Below are positions 1 through 8,484 of a DNA stretch of 64,000 nt, one piece after another (positions within the stretch are counted from its first letter, which is position 1; every line of letters begins with the position of its first letter). Both the position numbers and the translations under genes were made by a program. The notes beneath the pieces are model-generated. The model did not search any database, was not told the DNA's origin, and worked only from the letters and a program-made list of their open reading frames with translations. This stretch comes from Gammaproteobacteria bacterium (GTDB lineage Bacteria; Pseudomonadota; Gammaproteobacteria; Pseudomonadales; Pseudohongiellaceae), in NCBI GenBank assembly GCA_021773355.1, contig JAJFKE010000010.1, forward strand, positions 62,001 through 126,000, read 5' to 3'.

Positions 1-639
1 TACCTGGATGCGTTTCTAGTCTGGTTGGGCTCAAACCCGGTTGGCTACATGATAGATGATGGAACTGTCTCAATAGCCATGGCCTTATTGTTGTTTATTA
101 TTCCGGCGAGTAAAAAAGTTGGTGGGAGACTGATGGATTGGGAGGATGCCAAAAAGGTGCCATGGGGCATTTTGTTACTGTTTGGTGGAGGCTTAGCCAT
201 CGCCAAAGGTTTCACTACCTCAGGGCTAGGTACCTATATAGCGGGACAACTACAGTCTCTGCTGGGTGATGCCAGCCCTTTAGTAATTGTAATGAGCACC
301 GTGGGCTTTATAACAGGCTTAACCGAGGTGACGTCGAATACAGCTACTATCTCACTGTCATTGCCGATAATGGCAAGCCTGGCACAGGCCATTGGGGTGC
401 ATCCATTACTGTTATTAATTCCCACCACATTGGCAGCTTCCTGTGCATTCATGCTACCCGTTTCCACACCCCCTAATGCAATTGTCTATGGATCGGGCCG
501 TGTCCCCATCATGAAGATGGTGATCGCCGGGATTTGGTTGGACATCCTTTCTGTGTTGCTGCTGACTCTGTTTGTCTATACTTTGGGCCATTTGACCTTC
601 GATGTGCTGGGTGCATTCCCCGATTGGGCTGCCCCTTAG
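1..639 (+). CDS. DASS/SLC13-type sodium:anion symporter, C-terminal part
   Basis: The reading frame is open from base 1, so the gene starts upstream; 212 residues are visible. It is an inner-membrane transporter of the divalent anion:Na+ symporter family (dicarboxylate, sulfate or similar anions). Hydrophobic segments alternate through the whole piece. Two family hallmarks are visible: TEVTSNTA near visible residues 108-115 and LPVSTPPNAIVYGSG near 152-166. These correspond to the second sodium/substrate-binding hairpin repeat (SNT and T-P-x-N). The substrate cannot be told from the C-terminal half. The 229-base gap to the next gene holds no clear terminator. Family confident, substrate unknown. 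Confidence 0.85.
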   Translation, partial: YLDAFLVWLGSNPVGYMIDDGTVSIAMALLLFIIPASKKVGGRLMDWEDAKKVPWGILLLFGGGLAIAKGFTTSGLGTYIAGQLQSLLGDASPLVIVMSTVGFITGLTEVTSNTATISLSLPIMASLAQAIGVHPLLLLIPTTLAASCAFMLPVSTPPNAIVYGSGRVPIMKMVIAGIWLDILSVLLLTLFVYTLGHLTFDVLGAFPDWAAP

Positions 640-868
640 CCTATTGATTATTAGTAATTAGTTCTGAAATCCGCAAAAAATGAGGGAAGTTGTGTTGGCA
701 ACATCGCCTTTGTGCTATGTTTTGGGCTGTTAGGAGAAATTATCCAGATGTTGGCACAATCCAGGGGTTGCAGAACCCGGGAAAATACTGGGGTGAGTCA
801 TACAAGAAATCAGAGTTGGTGCAGCTAGAGGCCTTCCAGCCAGAATAACAACTAACAATTAAAGTCCT

Positions 869-1558
869 ATGAACGCTAAGCAGTCAGACAATAAATCGAT
901 GGCCAGTGCCTGTCCCGCAGGCGATGACAAGTGCACAAATCTTCCTGAGGTTGAAAGGCTTCGAGAAGAAATAAAGCAGTTGGCGGCACTAGTCAGAACT
1001 GATGAGCTCACACGGCTGTTTAATTTTCGCTATTTTAATCAGGCGCTAAGCCTTGAGATGGAACGTACGCGACGTTCCGGCCAACCTACCTGCCTAATAA
1101 TGTTAGACCTGGACCATTTTAAATCGATTAATGATGCTTATGGGCATGAAGTCGGCAATATCGTATTGGGACACATCGCCAGCCTGGTCCGTAAGACAGT
1201 TCGTAGACTGGATATTCCCTGTCGCTATGGTGGAGAAGAATTTACGATTATTCTCCCCGATACTACTCTGAAGCAAGGCGTGCGCTTTGCCAATCGTCTC
1301 CGGCTTATCATTGAAAACTCACCGACCAAAGCAAGTGATGCTCTGTTAGGCGTAGAGGCTAGTTTTGGTGTGGATGTGTACATGCGCGGCGATCAACTAA
1401 CGGAGAAAGAATTTGTAGAGAAAGTAGACTCGTATCTCTACCTTGCCAAGCAAGAAGGTCGCAACAGAGTTTGTCACAAAAGTTTTAGCGACGAAGAAGG
1501 CTCAGCTTCCTCTGCCAAGAGTGGGACGCCCGAGACCAGCAGCCCGGCTGCTGGCTAA
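869..1558 (+). CDS. GGDEF-domain diguanylate cyclase
   Basis: A 229-residue protein expected to make cyclic di-GMP from two GTP. A short N-terminal region with a coiled-coil-like stretch (about 25-45) leads into one GGDEF domain (about 45-205). The active-site loop is GGEEF at 121-125, and the metal/substrate segment DLDHFKSIND is near 80-89. An RxxD inhibitory site (RRLD, 112-115) sits five residues before GGEEF, so product inhibition is probably retained. There is no transmembrane segment or recognisable sensor domain, so it is a cytoplasmic stand-alone cyclase. The C-terminal ~25 residues are Ser/Ala/Gly-rich and unassigned. The ribosome-binding site before the ATG is weak. Confidence 0.9.
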   Translation: MNAKQSDNKSMASACPAGDDKCTNLPEVERLREEIKQLAALVRTDELTRLFNFRYFNQALSLEMERTRRSGQPTCLIMLDLDHFKSINDAYGHEVGNIVLGHIASLVRKTVRRLDIPCRYGGEEFTIILPDTTLKQGVRFANRLRLIIENSPTKASDALLGVEASFGVDVYMRGDQLTEKEFVEKVDSYLYLAKQEGRNRVCHKSFSDEEGSASSAKSGTPETSSPAAG

Positions 1559-1572
1559 GTTTCTCAGAATCA

Positions 1573-2229
1573 TTATTTTCTATTCTTTGTTTCCGCCACC
1601 AATTGCGCTAAGTGATAAAGAATAGCGGCGGTAGCTCCCCAGATACGAAATTTTTCAAACTGTAGCTCAAGAATTTTTCGCGATTGATTGTCATAGGTCA
1701 TCGATGAAGAGCTATAGGCATCAGTATTTAAAATCAAAGACAGTGGCGCCTGGAATATTTCCGCGACTTCAATGGGGCAGGGAATAAATTTCAGATCTGG
1801 ATCTATCAGGCCAATGACGGGAGTGATTTGGAAGCCCGAAGGCAACGACATTTCGCCTAATTGCCCAATAACTTCCACCTTGTGCCGTGGCAGGCCAATC
1901 TCTTCTTCGCTTTCCCGTAGTGCCGTGGCGGCGGCATCGGCATCATCGAGTTCCATAGAACCTCCCGGCAGACTGATTTGACCGGCATGGCTGTTCAGGT
2001 TTTCTGAGCGAACCGTAAGTACAATTTTGCTTTCCTTGTCAGCTTGGTGTCTGGTTATGGGAATAAGAACAGATGCCTTACGCAGGGGGGTTCCACGGTT
2101 CTCCATCATCCTGTTGACCGATTTATCGGGATGTGAAATTGGTTCCAAACTGTCAGTCATATCTTCAGAGAAATGGTTCAGCAGATCAAAAAAAATGTGT
2201 TGCTCTTCGCTGCTTTCTTGATTGCTCAT
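1573..2229 (-). CDS. Nudix hydrolase of the CoA-pyrophosphatase (NudL-like) group
   Basis: 218 residues. The core has the UPF0035/NudL-type signature: LTVRSENLNSHAGQ followed by LPGG, then a Nudix box ending in ALRESEEEIGL. In this group the family's first glutamate position is often acidic or variable, as here (D-D-A-D). Such enzymes hydrolyse CoA or related nucleoside diphosphates to phosphopantetheine and 3',5'-ADP in the cytoplasm. The N-terminal ~40 residues resemble the helical leader seen in NudL. The 3' end lies 14 bases from the convergent diguanylate cyclase. The ATG is preceded on the minus strand by an intergenic region that contains the terminator of the upstream receptor gene. 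Substrate is by family only. Confidence 0.85.
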   Translation of the reverse strand: MSNQESSEEQHIFFDLLNHFSEDMTDSLEPISHPDKSVNRMMENRGTPLRKASVLIPITRHQADKESKIVLTVRSENLNSHAGQISLPGGSMELDDADAAATALRESEEEIGLPRHKVEVIGQLGEMSLPSGFQITPVIGLIDPDLKFIPCPIEVAEIFQAPLSLILNTDAYSSSSMTYDNQSRKILELQFEKFRIWGATAAILYHLAQLVAETKNRK

Positions 2230-2262
2230 CTGTGTACTACCATTCGTTCATTATCCGAAAAT

Positions 2263-2291
2263 AAAAATGCCGACTCCAAGTCGGCATTTTT
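2263..2291. terminator. Bidirectional rho-independent terminator
   Basis: A perfect 13-bp inverted repeat around a 3-base CCA loop. The stem core is ATGCCGACT/AGTCGGCAT, flanked by five A on the left and a T-run on the right. It lies between the TonB receptor (ends 2352, minus) and the Nudix gene (starts 2229, minus) and is read as the receptor's terminator. Confidence 0.85.
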
Positions 2292-2351
2292 ATTCAATTG
2301 CAAGGCGCTTGCTTGCCTTGCAAGCTTTCTTTGTTCAAACATGCAGGCAAT

Positions 2352-4427
2352 CTATCTATAATTCCAGGTTACGCCAAAGAATGCTCGAACCGGCTCACCA
2401 GGGAAGTATCGATCATCGGTAAACGTTGTCCAGTCAGCACGCTCTGCATATTCTTCGTCTAACACGTTTAGAACATTGAGAGAGAAGGTCAGATCATCAC
2501 TATACTGATACTGCGTACGCCAGTTGATAATGTCGTGGCCTTCATAGCTGGCTGTGTTTTCCGGGTTGGTGTAGTAGTCACCCATATTTACCAGTTCGAT
2601 TTCCGTGAGTAGGGAATTCGTTGGCTGCCATTGTAGACGCAGATTACCAAAGGTATTTGGCGCTGTGTCCACATCGTTGCCTTCGATATCGATACCACCG
2701 GAGATCTGGGAATTCTCGTAGGTATGCTTGGCGAGATTAAATACGCCCTGTACTGACAAGGTGTCGGTAATATCGTAACCCATGGCAAATTCGATACCCC
2801 GATGCGCAGTGTGGTTGTCGTTCAGGTTCTCTCTGGCGCTGTTGGTGAAAATTTCATTCTCTTTGTCCATGTAGTACCAAGAGGCAGAATAGTTCCAATT
2901 ATCACCCGAGCCCTTGATCGCTAATTCATAGCTGTCCAGTTCCACAGATTCCAGATCAGCTACGGTCTGATCGTTTTGTAAGCGATAGAGTTCGGTCGCC
3001 TGTGGTGCGCGGAAACCGCGTTGAACGCGAAGCTGCAGGTCGTGATTCTCATTCAGCGCATAACTCAAGCCTAATTTTGGTGAGAGGTCAGAGAAACCAT
3101 CGTCTCTATCCGCTGGGCGGTTGTAACGACAGCCGAATCGACAGGCAACACCGAATTCATCAGTGCGGCCATCAAGCATCTTGTTGTCATAGAAATACTT
3201 CATGTTTTCAAAGCGTAGTCCTAAAGACAATTCCCAGCCGCTGCCCAGATTCTGCTCGTAGTTAACGAATCCCGCCATTTGGCGCGCATCTACGTCATAG
3301 TCATAGTGCCGGCCTTGAGGTATAGAATTGCGGATGAAGAATGAACCCGTAGTTGGATTCGGTTGGAACTGCTTTAAGGAACCATCGGTGTCTTCAATAT
3401 CGAAGCCAAGGGCCAGGTCTGCGCCGTTGGACAGTTCTTTGTAGGCCGCAAATTGGAAACCTATGCTTCGATGCTCGGTATCCTCGACTGGTTGTCCGGG
3501 CAAGAAGTGCTGAACAAAGTTCATGTTCACTTCCCGAAAGTAAGGAGTCATAACCAGTTCCCAGTCTTCCACTTGCTGTGTGATAGTAGTCCACACGCGG
3601 CCATTTACACTGTCGCGGTAAGCTTCAGGGTTTGGGTTGGTATCGCGTAAGTCGCTATCTTCGAATGAGTCGAGGCCGGTAACGAAACCCGCAGTTTCTT
3701 GATTCAGATTTATCATGGTAAACCCACCATCAAGCGTCGCTCCGCTCTGAGTGGTGTAGTTATAAAGCCATGAGACTTTCTGTTGGTCGACGCCACTGTT
3801 GTCCCTATAGCCTTCTTCACTAACGCCATTTACTAATAGCAGCTGCTTGAAATTGCCGTAATCATGGCCAATTGAAGCCTTGAGTCGTTGTGAACCACGT
3901 GGACCCTGTTCCAGGGTAATCGCTCCGGCATCTCCGGCTTGCGGTAATACCACATTAATCAAACCGTGAACGGCGTTCGAGCCCCAGAACGCACTTCCTG
4001 GCCCGCGAACTACCTCAACGCTTGCTGCGCTTTCGGAATGGGTGTCGAACATTTCATTTACATTACAGAAACCGCTGGAGCGAACGGGAATACCATTCTC
4101 CGCAACCAGAAATGCACCACAGGCGCCGGCGCCGGTAAGCACCGGTGAGCGAATTGCAGTCAGGCTTTCCTGACCATTGTTGCGGTGAATGCTTACACCT
4201 GGAAGTCTGTTTAGTGCTTCCTGAAGATGAGTATGACCAATTAGCTCTAATTCTTGCTCGGTGAGCACGGACACGGCTGCATTAACATCAGCCAGGCCTT
4301 CTGATTTTCGCATAGTGGAAATAACCTGAATTTCTTCAATGGCCTGTTGCCCATTCTGGGCAAGAGCAGGAACTGCTGACAATGCAGTTGCTGCAGCAAT
4401 ACCGGTAACTAGTGTCTTGCGTATCAT
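2352..4427 (-). CDS. TonB-dependent outer-membrane receptor
   Basis: 691 residues, the usual size for a siderophore or vitamin-type receptor. A signal peptide (1-23, cut after ALA) is followed by a TonB-box-like segment (IEEIQVIST). The plug domain (about 40-155) has the motifs LNRLPGVSIHR and VEVVRGPGSAFWGSNAVHG. A long beta-barrel of alternating aromatic strands ends in a terminal aromatic residue region (FGVTWNYR). The Cys pairs in the plug (CGAF...FCN) and in an extracellular loop (CRFGCRY) may form disulfides. The ligand cannot be assigned. It is monocistronic, with the perfect hairpin terminator at 2263-2291. The ATG lies 10-15 bases after a GGAG-like site. Confidence 0.9.
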   Translation of the reverse strand: MIRKTLVTGIAAATALSAVPALAQNGQQAIEEIQVISTMRKSEGLADVNAAVSVLTEQELELIGHTHLQEALNRLPGVSIHRNNGQESLTAIRSPVLTGAGACGAFLVAENGIPVRSSGFCNVNEMFDTHSESAASVEVVRGPGSAFWGSNAVHGLINVVLPQAGDAGAITLEQGPRGSQRLKASIGHDYGNFKQLLLVNGVSEEGYRDNSGVDQQKVSWLYNYTTQSGATLDGGFTMINLNQETAGFVTGLDSFEDSDLRDTNPNPEAYRDSVNGRVWTTITQQVEDWELVMTPYFREVNMNFVQHFLPGQPVEDTEHRSIGFQFAAYKELSNGADLALGFDIEDTDGSLKQFQPNPTTGSFFIRNSIPQGRHYDYDVDARQMAGFVNYEQNLGSGWELSLGLRFENMKYFYDNKMLDGRTDEFGVACRFGCRYNRPADRDDGFSDLSPKLGLSYALNENHDLQLRVQRGFRAPQATELYRLQNDQTVADLESVELDSYELAIKGSGDNWNYSASWYYMDKENEIFTNSARENLNDNHTAHRGIEFAMGYDITDTLSVQGVFNLAKHTYENSQISGGIDIEGNDVDTAPNTFGNLRLQWQPTNSLLTEIELVNMGDYYTNPENTASYEGHDIINWRTQYQYSDDLTFSLNVLNVLDEEYAERADWTTFTDDRYFPGEPVRAFFGVTWNYR

Positions 4428-4760
4428 AGTAAAACTCCGTTGTGGGAAAACCCGGTTTCCGACTTGTAGTTCACTCTGGGGTGATTCACTAAGCCCAAGG
4501 GTTGTTTTTTTATCAGTTCTTCCTGTTGGTCCAGATCGATGGCTTTCACTCGGTAGTTAGAGTTTGGCTGTCAGATCGGCCTGCTAGTTTGGCGGCTAGT
4601 TTTAAGGCACGACAATATAGCACAGGTTATCGACCTATTCCTCTGTCTTTGCACCCCCGAGACTTACCACGTACACTATCTCTCGGTTTTCGAGACGGAC
4701 CGCGTATATACTGCGCTAGAGAGATGTGCTGGCCATCGGGACAGGGAGCAATAGAGTCAA
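4428..4760. other. Divergent intergenic region
   Basis: 333 bases between the divergent TonB receptor and nitronate monooxygenase genes; it must hold both promoters. A short symmetric sequence (GGAAAaCCCGGTTTCC, about 4443-4458) lies just upstream of the receptor and could be an operator or leader hairpin. A GGGAG ribosome-binding site precedes the rightward gene at about 4744. No riboswitch, Fur-box-like 19-mer or small gene was recognised. Confidence 0.4.
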
Positions 4761-5738
4761 ATGAGAACAAGAATTACGGAAATGCTGGGAATACAGCACC
4801 CGGTGGTGCAAGGCGGCATGCAGTGGGTGGGTTTGGCTGAGCTTGCTGCGGCGGTTTCCAACGCCGGGGGCCTGGGAATATTGACAGGTCTAACACAGCC
4901 TACGCCCGAAGATTTGCTTAAAGAGATAGAGCGTTGTCGGGATATGACCGACAAGCCTTTTGCGGTCAATCTAACCATTCTCCCCACCATCAAGCCAGTA
5001 CCCTATGATGAATATGCGCAGGCAATTGTCAGCTCGGGAGTAAAGATAGTGGAAACTGCTGGACGTAATCCTGAACCCTATCTGCCCATGTTCAAACAGG
5101 CCGGAATCAAGGTTATTCATAAATGCACATCGATACGTCATTCCCTCAAGGCAGAGAAGATCGGATGTGACGCAGTCAGTGTAGATGGTTTCGAATGTGC
5201 GGGTCATCCCGGTGAGGATGATGTCACCAATATGATATTGCTGCCTTTGGCGGCGCGAAGACTGAAGATACCCTTTCTGGCTTCCGGTGGTCTGGGTGAT
5301 GGACGAGGTTTGGCCGCGGCCCTGGCCATGGGAGCAGATGGTATTAATATGGGAACGCGCTTTATGGTGACGAAGGAAGCGCCCATACATGAAAATGTTA
5401 AACAGCGAATGATAGAAGCCACGGAATTGGATACTGCGCTGATCTATCGCTCCCTTAGGAATACGGCTCGCGTGTTCAAGAACAGTGTGGCGGAAAAAGT
5501 GGTAGAAATCGAGTCCAGGCCAGGGGATACCAAATTCGAAGATATCCAGTCCCTGGTGCAAGGTGTTAAGGGCAGAGAGCTATTTGATGGCGGCGATCTG
5601 GACAAAGGCATCTGGTCTGCGGGGATGATCGTGGGTTTGATCGATGATAATCCCAGCTGTGAGGAGCTTATCTCCAGAATTGTTAAAGAGGCTGAGCAGA
5701 TTATTTCTGAAAGGCTAAGTGCTATGGTTGCGCACTAG
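4761..5738 (+). CDS. Nitronate monooxygenase / 2-nitropropane dioxygenase family
   Basis: 325 residues, a single FMN-binding TIM barrel of the NPD family. Visible motifs are the N-terminal VQGGMQWVG (FMN-phosphate/strand 1 region), VDGFECAGHPG (near 139-149, around the catalytic-His region), FLASGGLGDGRG and GINMGTRF (phosphate-binding loops), as in nitronate monooxygenases. These enzymes oxidise alkyl nitronates such as propionate-3-nitronate, or act as related FMN oxidoreductases. It is cytoplasmic with no signal peptide. An SDR gene follows after 83 bases, so the two may be co-transcribed. Family confident; the physiological substrate is not shown. Confidence 0.88.
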   Translation: MRTRITEMLGIQHPVVQGGMQWVGLAELAAAVSNAGGLGILTGLTQPTPEDLLKEIERCRDMTDKPFAVNLTILPTIKPVPYDEYAQAIVSSGVKIVETAGRNPEPYLPMFKQAGIKVIHKCTSIRHSLKAEKIGCDAVSVDGFECAGHPGEDDVTNMILLPLAARRLKIPFLASGGLGDGRGLAAALAMGADGINMGTRFMVTKEAPIHENVKQRMIEATELDTALIYRSLRNTARVFKNSVAEKVVEIESRPGDTKFEDIQSLVQGVKGRELFDGGDLDKGIWSAGMIVGLIDDNPSCEELISRIVKEAEQIISERLSAMVAH

Positions 5739-5821
5739 AGCGAACGAATACACAAATTAAGTCTAACTCCTAATACCATCAGTTAGAAAAAACCAACAAG
5801 ACAGCAGGAATAGAAACCAGC

Positions 5822-6631
5822 ATGCAAGTAAAAGACAAAGTAGTTGTGGTAACAGGTGGTGCTAGCGGTATCGGTAAATCTCTGTGCGAACGATTCGCCA
5901 AAGACGGTGCCAGAGCCGTGGTAGTTTCTGACATCAACCAGCAAGGAATAGATGCCACTGTTGCAGATATTTCAGCGCATACACAGGCCCTGGGTATCAA
6001 GACCGATGTGGGCAATGAAAATGAAATGAATGAACTGGTGGCGCAGGCTATTCAGCAGTTTGGACAGATCGATCTTTTCTGTTCCAATGCGGGGATCTTC
6101 ACCGCTGGCGGAGAAAACGTGAGCACCGATGCCTGGCAAACTATCTGGGATATCAATGTGATGTCTCATGTGTTTGCAGCAAGAGCTGTCTTGCCAGCTA
6201 TGCTGGAGCGTGGTGAAGGTTATTTATTGAATACTTCGTCTGCAGCGGGTTTATTGAGTCAGGTGGGTTCCGCCCCTTATTCAGTGACCAAGCATGCTGC
6301 AATCGGCTTTGCCGAGTGGCTTTCCATAACCTATGGCAATCGTGGCATTAAGGTATCGGTGCTATGCCCACAGGCTGTACGCACTGCGATGACGGCCGGT
6401 GGAGATGGTGGTGTGGCTGGTCTGGATGGTATGTTGGAACCGGATAAATTAGCGGACACGGTGGTTGAAACCCTGGCGCAAGAACGCTTTCTGGTGTTGC
6501 CCCACCCCGAGGTGTTGACCTATATGCGTCGCAAAACCGACGACTATGATCGCTGGCTGGGTGGAATGCGTCGTTTGCAGAGTCAGTTCGAAGATGTTTA
6601 CAAGAAGCGTGAAGAGTCTCAAGATGACTAA
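5822..6631 (+). CDS. Short-chain dehydrogenase/reductase (SDR)
   Basis: 269 residues with the classical SDR layout. The Rossmann motif [11 protein letters not shown] is near 12-22, the NAG motif SNAGI is near 89-93, and the catalytic Ser lies in [11 protein letters not shown] with YSVTKHA supplying Tyr and Lys about 15 residues later. Expected to use NAD(P)(H) on a hydroxyl or keto substrate; the C-terminal extension (about 230-269) is charged and typical of uncharacterised SDRs. The start is the ATG at 5822, next to the nitronate monooxygenase gene. Its 3' end lies 25 bases before the next gene, suggesting a shared transcript. Confidence 0.9.
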   Translation: MQVKDKVVVVTGGASGIGKSLCERFAKDGARAVVVSDINQQGIDATVADISAHTQALGIKTDVGNENEMNELVAQAIQQFGQIDLFCSNAGIFTAGGENVSTDAWQTIWDINVMSHVFAARAVLPAMLERGEGYLLNTSSAAGLLSQVGSAPYSVTKHAAIGFAEWLSITYGNRGIKVSVLCPQAVRTAMTAGGDGGVAGLDGMLEPDKLADTVVETLAQERFLVLPHPEVLTYMRRKTDDYDRWLGGMRRLQSQFEDVYKKREESQDD

Positions 6632-6656
6632 GCATCCCAAAAGACGAGGGCAGGCC

Positions 6657-7331
6657 ATGAAAAAATTGATACACACACTGATTCTATTATGGGCTCTAGT
6701 ACCACTAAACATGCAGGCACAGGAACGAATTAGCCTTGAAGATGGAACCGTGCTGAATGTGTTTATGGTTGAGCCAGATTCATCTGCAGATGGTCAACAC
6801 CCTCTTGTTATTCTAATGGGTGGCGGTCCGGGCAATGCGTCCATATCTCGAGATACCTCTCAGTGGTTGGGCAGTGGTTTTGCACAGCGAGGGTGGATGG
6901 TTGCCGTACCAATCTCTCCAAATAACCGCTCCTTTCGTGGCGAGACCAATAACGCACTGGTAGCTCAGCTCATTATCGAGCTGCAGAAACGTGACGATGT
7001 AGCTGCTGGCAAAGTACTGTTAGCGGGAGTCTCCAACGGAGGAATGTCGGCATTGGAAATAGCCCGGCGCAATCCACAAAATTATTTTGGAGTTGCTGCT
7101 ATTCCGGCAGTAGCAGATGCAAAAACCCACAACGAATCACTGAATGGTTTTCCTGTGTATCTGCGAATCGGTGGTGCTGATCAATTAGGTTGGGCCGATC
7201 AGTTTGATGCCACCGTTGCCAGCCTGACCGATGCGGGAGTGCAGCTGAACGCGGATATTCTTGAAGGGGCGCCCCATATGTTTAGAATGGACTGGAGTAC
7301 ATTGGGACTCTGGCTGGAAGAGATTAGATAG
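6657..7331 (+). CDS. Secreted alpha/beta-hydrolase (dienelactone-hydrolase-like)
   Basis: 224 residues from the ATG at 6657, chosen because it gives a clean signal peptide (MKKLIHTLILLWALVPL, cut after MQA) and has a purine-rich GAGGGCAGG site just upstream. A longer frame overlapping the SDR exists but has no such support. The mature protein has the alpha/beta-hydrolase oxyanion loop GGGPGN, the nucleophile elbow GVSNGGMSAL, an acid-region GGADQLGW, and the catalytic His in GAPHMF near the C-terminus. It is a periplasmic esterase or peptidase-like hydrolase; substrate unknown. Probably co-transcribed with the upstream SDR. Confidence 0.8.
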   Translation: MKKLIHTLILLWALVPLNMQAQERISLEDGTVLNVFMVEPDSSADGQHPLVILMGGGPGNASISRDTSQWLGSGFAQRGWMVAVPISPNNRSFRGETNNALVAQLIIELQKRDDVAAGKVLLAGVSNGGMSALEIARRNPQNYFGVAAIPAVADAKTHNESLNGFPVYLRIGGADQLGWADQFDATVASLTDAGVQLNADILEGAPHMFRMDWSTLGLWLEEIR

Positions 7332-7445
7332 TTCGAATCTACGCAGCTACTAGACCGACTGCAATGAAGTTTGAATTATTCAGGCAACAGGCGAAAATAC
7401 TAAAAACGACTGGTGCTGGTCACTAGTCACATTACGGAGCACCAC

Positions 7446-7943
7446 ATGAAAATCAGAAGACTTATATCCGCACTAATATTGCTTACACTTTCAGTAGTGA
7501 GTAGTTCAAGCTTTGCCGGCCCAGCTGCCACAGTAGCAGATCTTGCCTGGATGACAGGTAACTGGGCAGGTAATTTAGGACCCAACCAGCTGGAAGAAAA
7601 CTGGATCATGGGAGAAGCGGGTTCCATTGCCGCCATGGTTAGAATGACAGGCAATGATGCAACCAGTATGTTCGAGATGATTACCATCGAAGAGGTAGAG
7701 GGTTCCTTAGTGCTACATATCCAACAGTGGGATCCGGGCATGGTTGCTCGCACTGACGGGCCACAGGAAATGGAATTGGTCGAGATCAGTGAAAACAGCG
7801 TGAAGTTCAAGGCCACTTCAGAAGGCGGTATGGCTTCCCTGGGCTACAGCCATCCAGATGCCGATACTTTTATTATTCATGTTGAGAACCCAGGTCGCCC
7901 GGTATTCGACATCAATTTGAAAGCACGTAGCATTTGGAAATAA
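7446..7943 (+). CDS. DUF6265-family secreted protein
   Basis: 165 residues from the ATG at 7446, which follows an ACGGAG site and begins a signal peptide (MKIRRLISALILLTLSVVSS, cut near SFAG). The mature part starts with DLAWMTGNWAG and continues with EENWIMGEAGSIAAMVRM, the hallmark of DUF6265, a lipocalin-like beta-barrel fold family of unknown function found beside many gammaproteobacterial genes. It is exported, probably to the periplasm. It is followed 40 bases later by a strong bidirectional terminator shared with the convergent HIT operon. No function is proposed. Confidence 0.75.
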   Translation: MKIRRLISALILLTLSVVSSSSFAGPAATVADLAWMTGNWAGNLGPNQLEENWIMGEAGSIAAMVRMTGNDATSMFEMITIEEVEGSLVLHIQQWDPGMVARTDGPQEMELVEISENSVKFKATSEGGMASLGYSHPDADTFIIHVENPGRPVFDINLKARSIWK

Positions 7944-7982
7944 GGAAGCGAGCAATTTAGTGAAACACGGAACGTAAAAAGC

Positions 7983-8011
7983 AAAAAGGAGTTCGATTGA
8001 ACTCCTTTTTT
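7983..8011. terminator. Bidirectional rho-independent terminator
   Basis: A perfect 12-bp inverted repeat, AAAAAGGAGTTC / GAACTCCTTTTT, around a 4-base GATT loop, with an A-run on one side and a T-run on the other. It sits between convergent genes (DUF6265 plus; HIT operon minus) and can serve both. Confidence 0.85.
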
Positions 8012-8021
8012 GTTCTAATTT

Positions 8022-8471
8022 TCAGACTACGAGTCCTCGTTGTTCAAGCCCTTTTGCTATTTTTTGCATAATTTCCGCGTCACGTTCAGGATCGAAAGGA
8101 GGCGCAGCATCCCAGTCGTAAAACCACGCCGGTTTTAGACGAAATTCCTCAGGCTCATCGGTATAGCGTGGAAAAATATGTGCGTGCAGTGCTGGTTCCA
8201 CGTTGCCGATCATCTCATAATTTATGCGCAACGCTCCGGTAATTTCGAGAATTACATCGCCCACTACCGACATCTCGTATAGAAAAATTTTTCTCGCCTC
8301 GGGATCCATTTGGTTTAAGTTCCCCACCACCGGGTCCGGCAGTAACAGACTATAAGCTCTGAGGAATTGCACATCCCCCAGCACTACCCAGCCAGACCTT
8401 AGTCGGCTGATTTTTTTAGGATAACTATCAGACTGACATTGTCTGACCCGTTCGTGAATTAGTGTAGGCAT
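8022..8471 (-). CDS. HIT-family nucleotide hydrolase
   Basis: 149 residues from the ATG at 8471, preceded by AGGAG seven bases away. A longer in-frame start at 8582 lies inside the neighbouring Gly-tail coding sequence and is rejected. The HIT motif is LHAHIFPRY (near 110-118). The nucleophilic and third histidines are present, while the position of the first histidine is alanine, as in HxHxxPR-type members. Such enzymes cleave dinucleoside polyphosphates or AMP/GMP-linked substrates. It is the last gene of the LemA-DUF2207-HIT run and starts 13 bases after the DUF2207 stop. Confidence 0.75.
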   Translation of the reverse strand: MPTLIHERVRQCQSDSYPKKISRLRSGWVVLGDVQFLRAYSLLLPDPVVGNLNQMDPEARKIFLYEMSVVGDVILEITGALRINYEMIGNVEPALHAHIFPRYTDEPEEFRLKPAWFYDWDAAPPFDPERDAEIMQKIAKGLEQRGLVV

Positions 8472-8484
8472 GAATAACTCCTGG

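Noticed and set aside
4971..5561. A 196-codon minus-strand frame inside the nitronate monooxygenase gene
   Set aside because: It is a shadow of a well-supported gene, without known domains.
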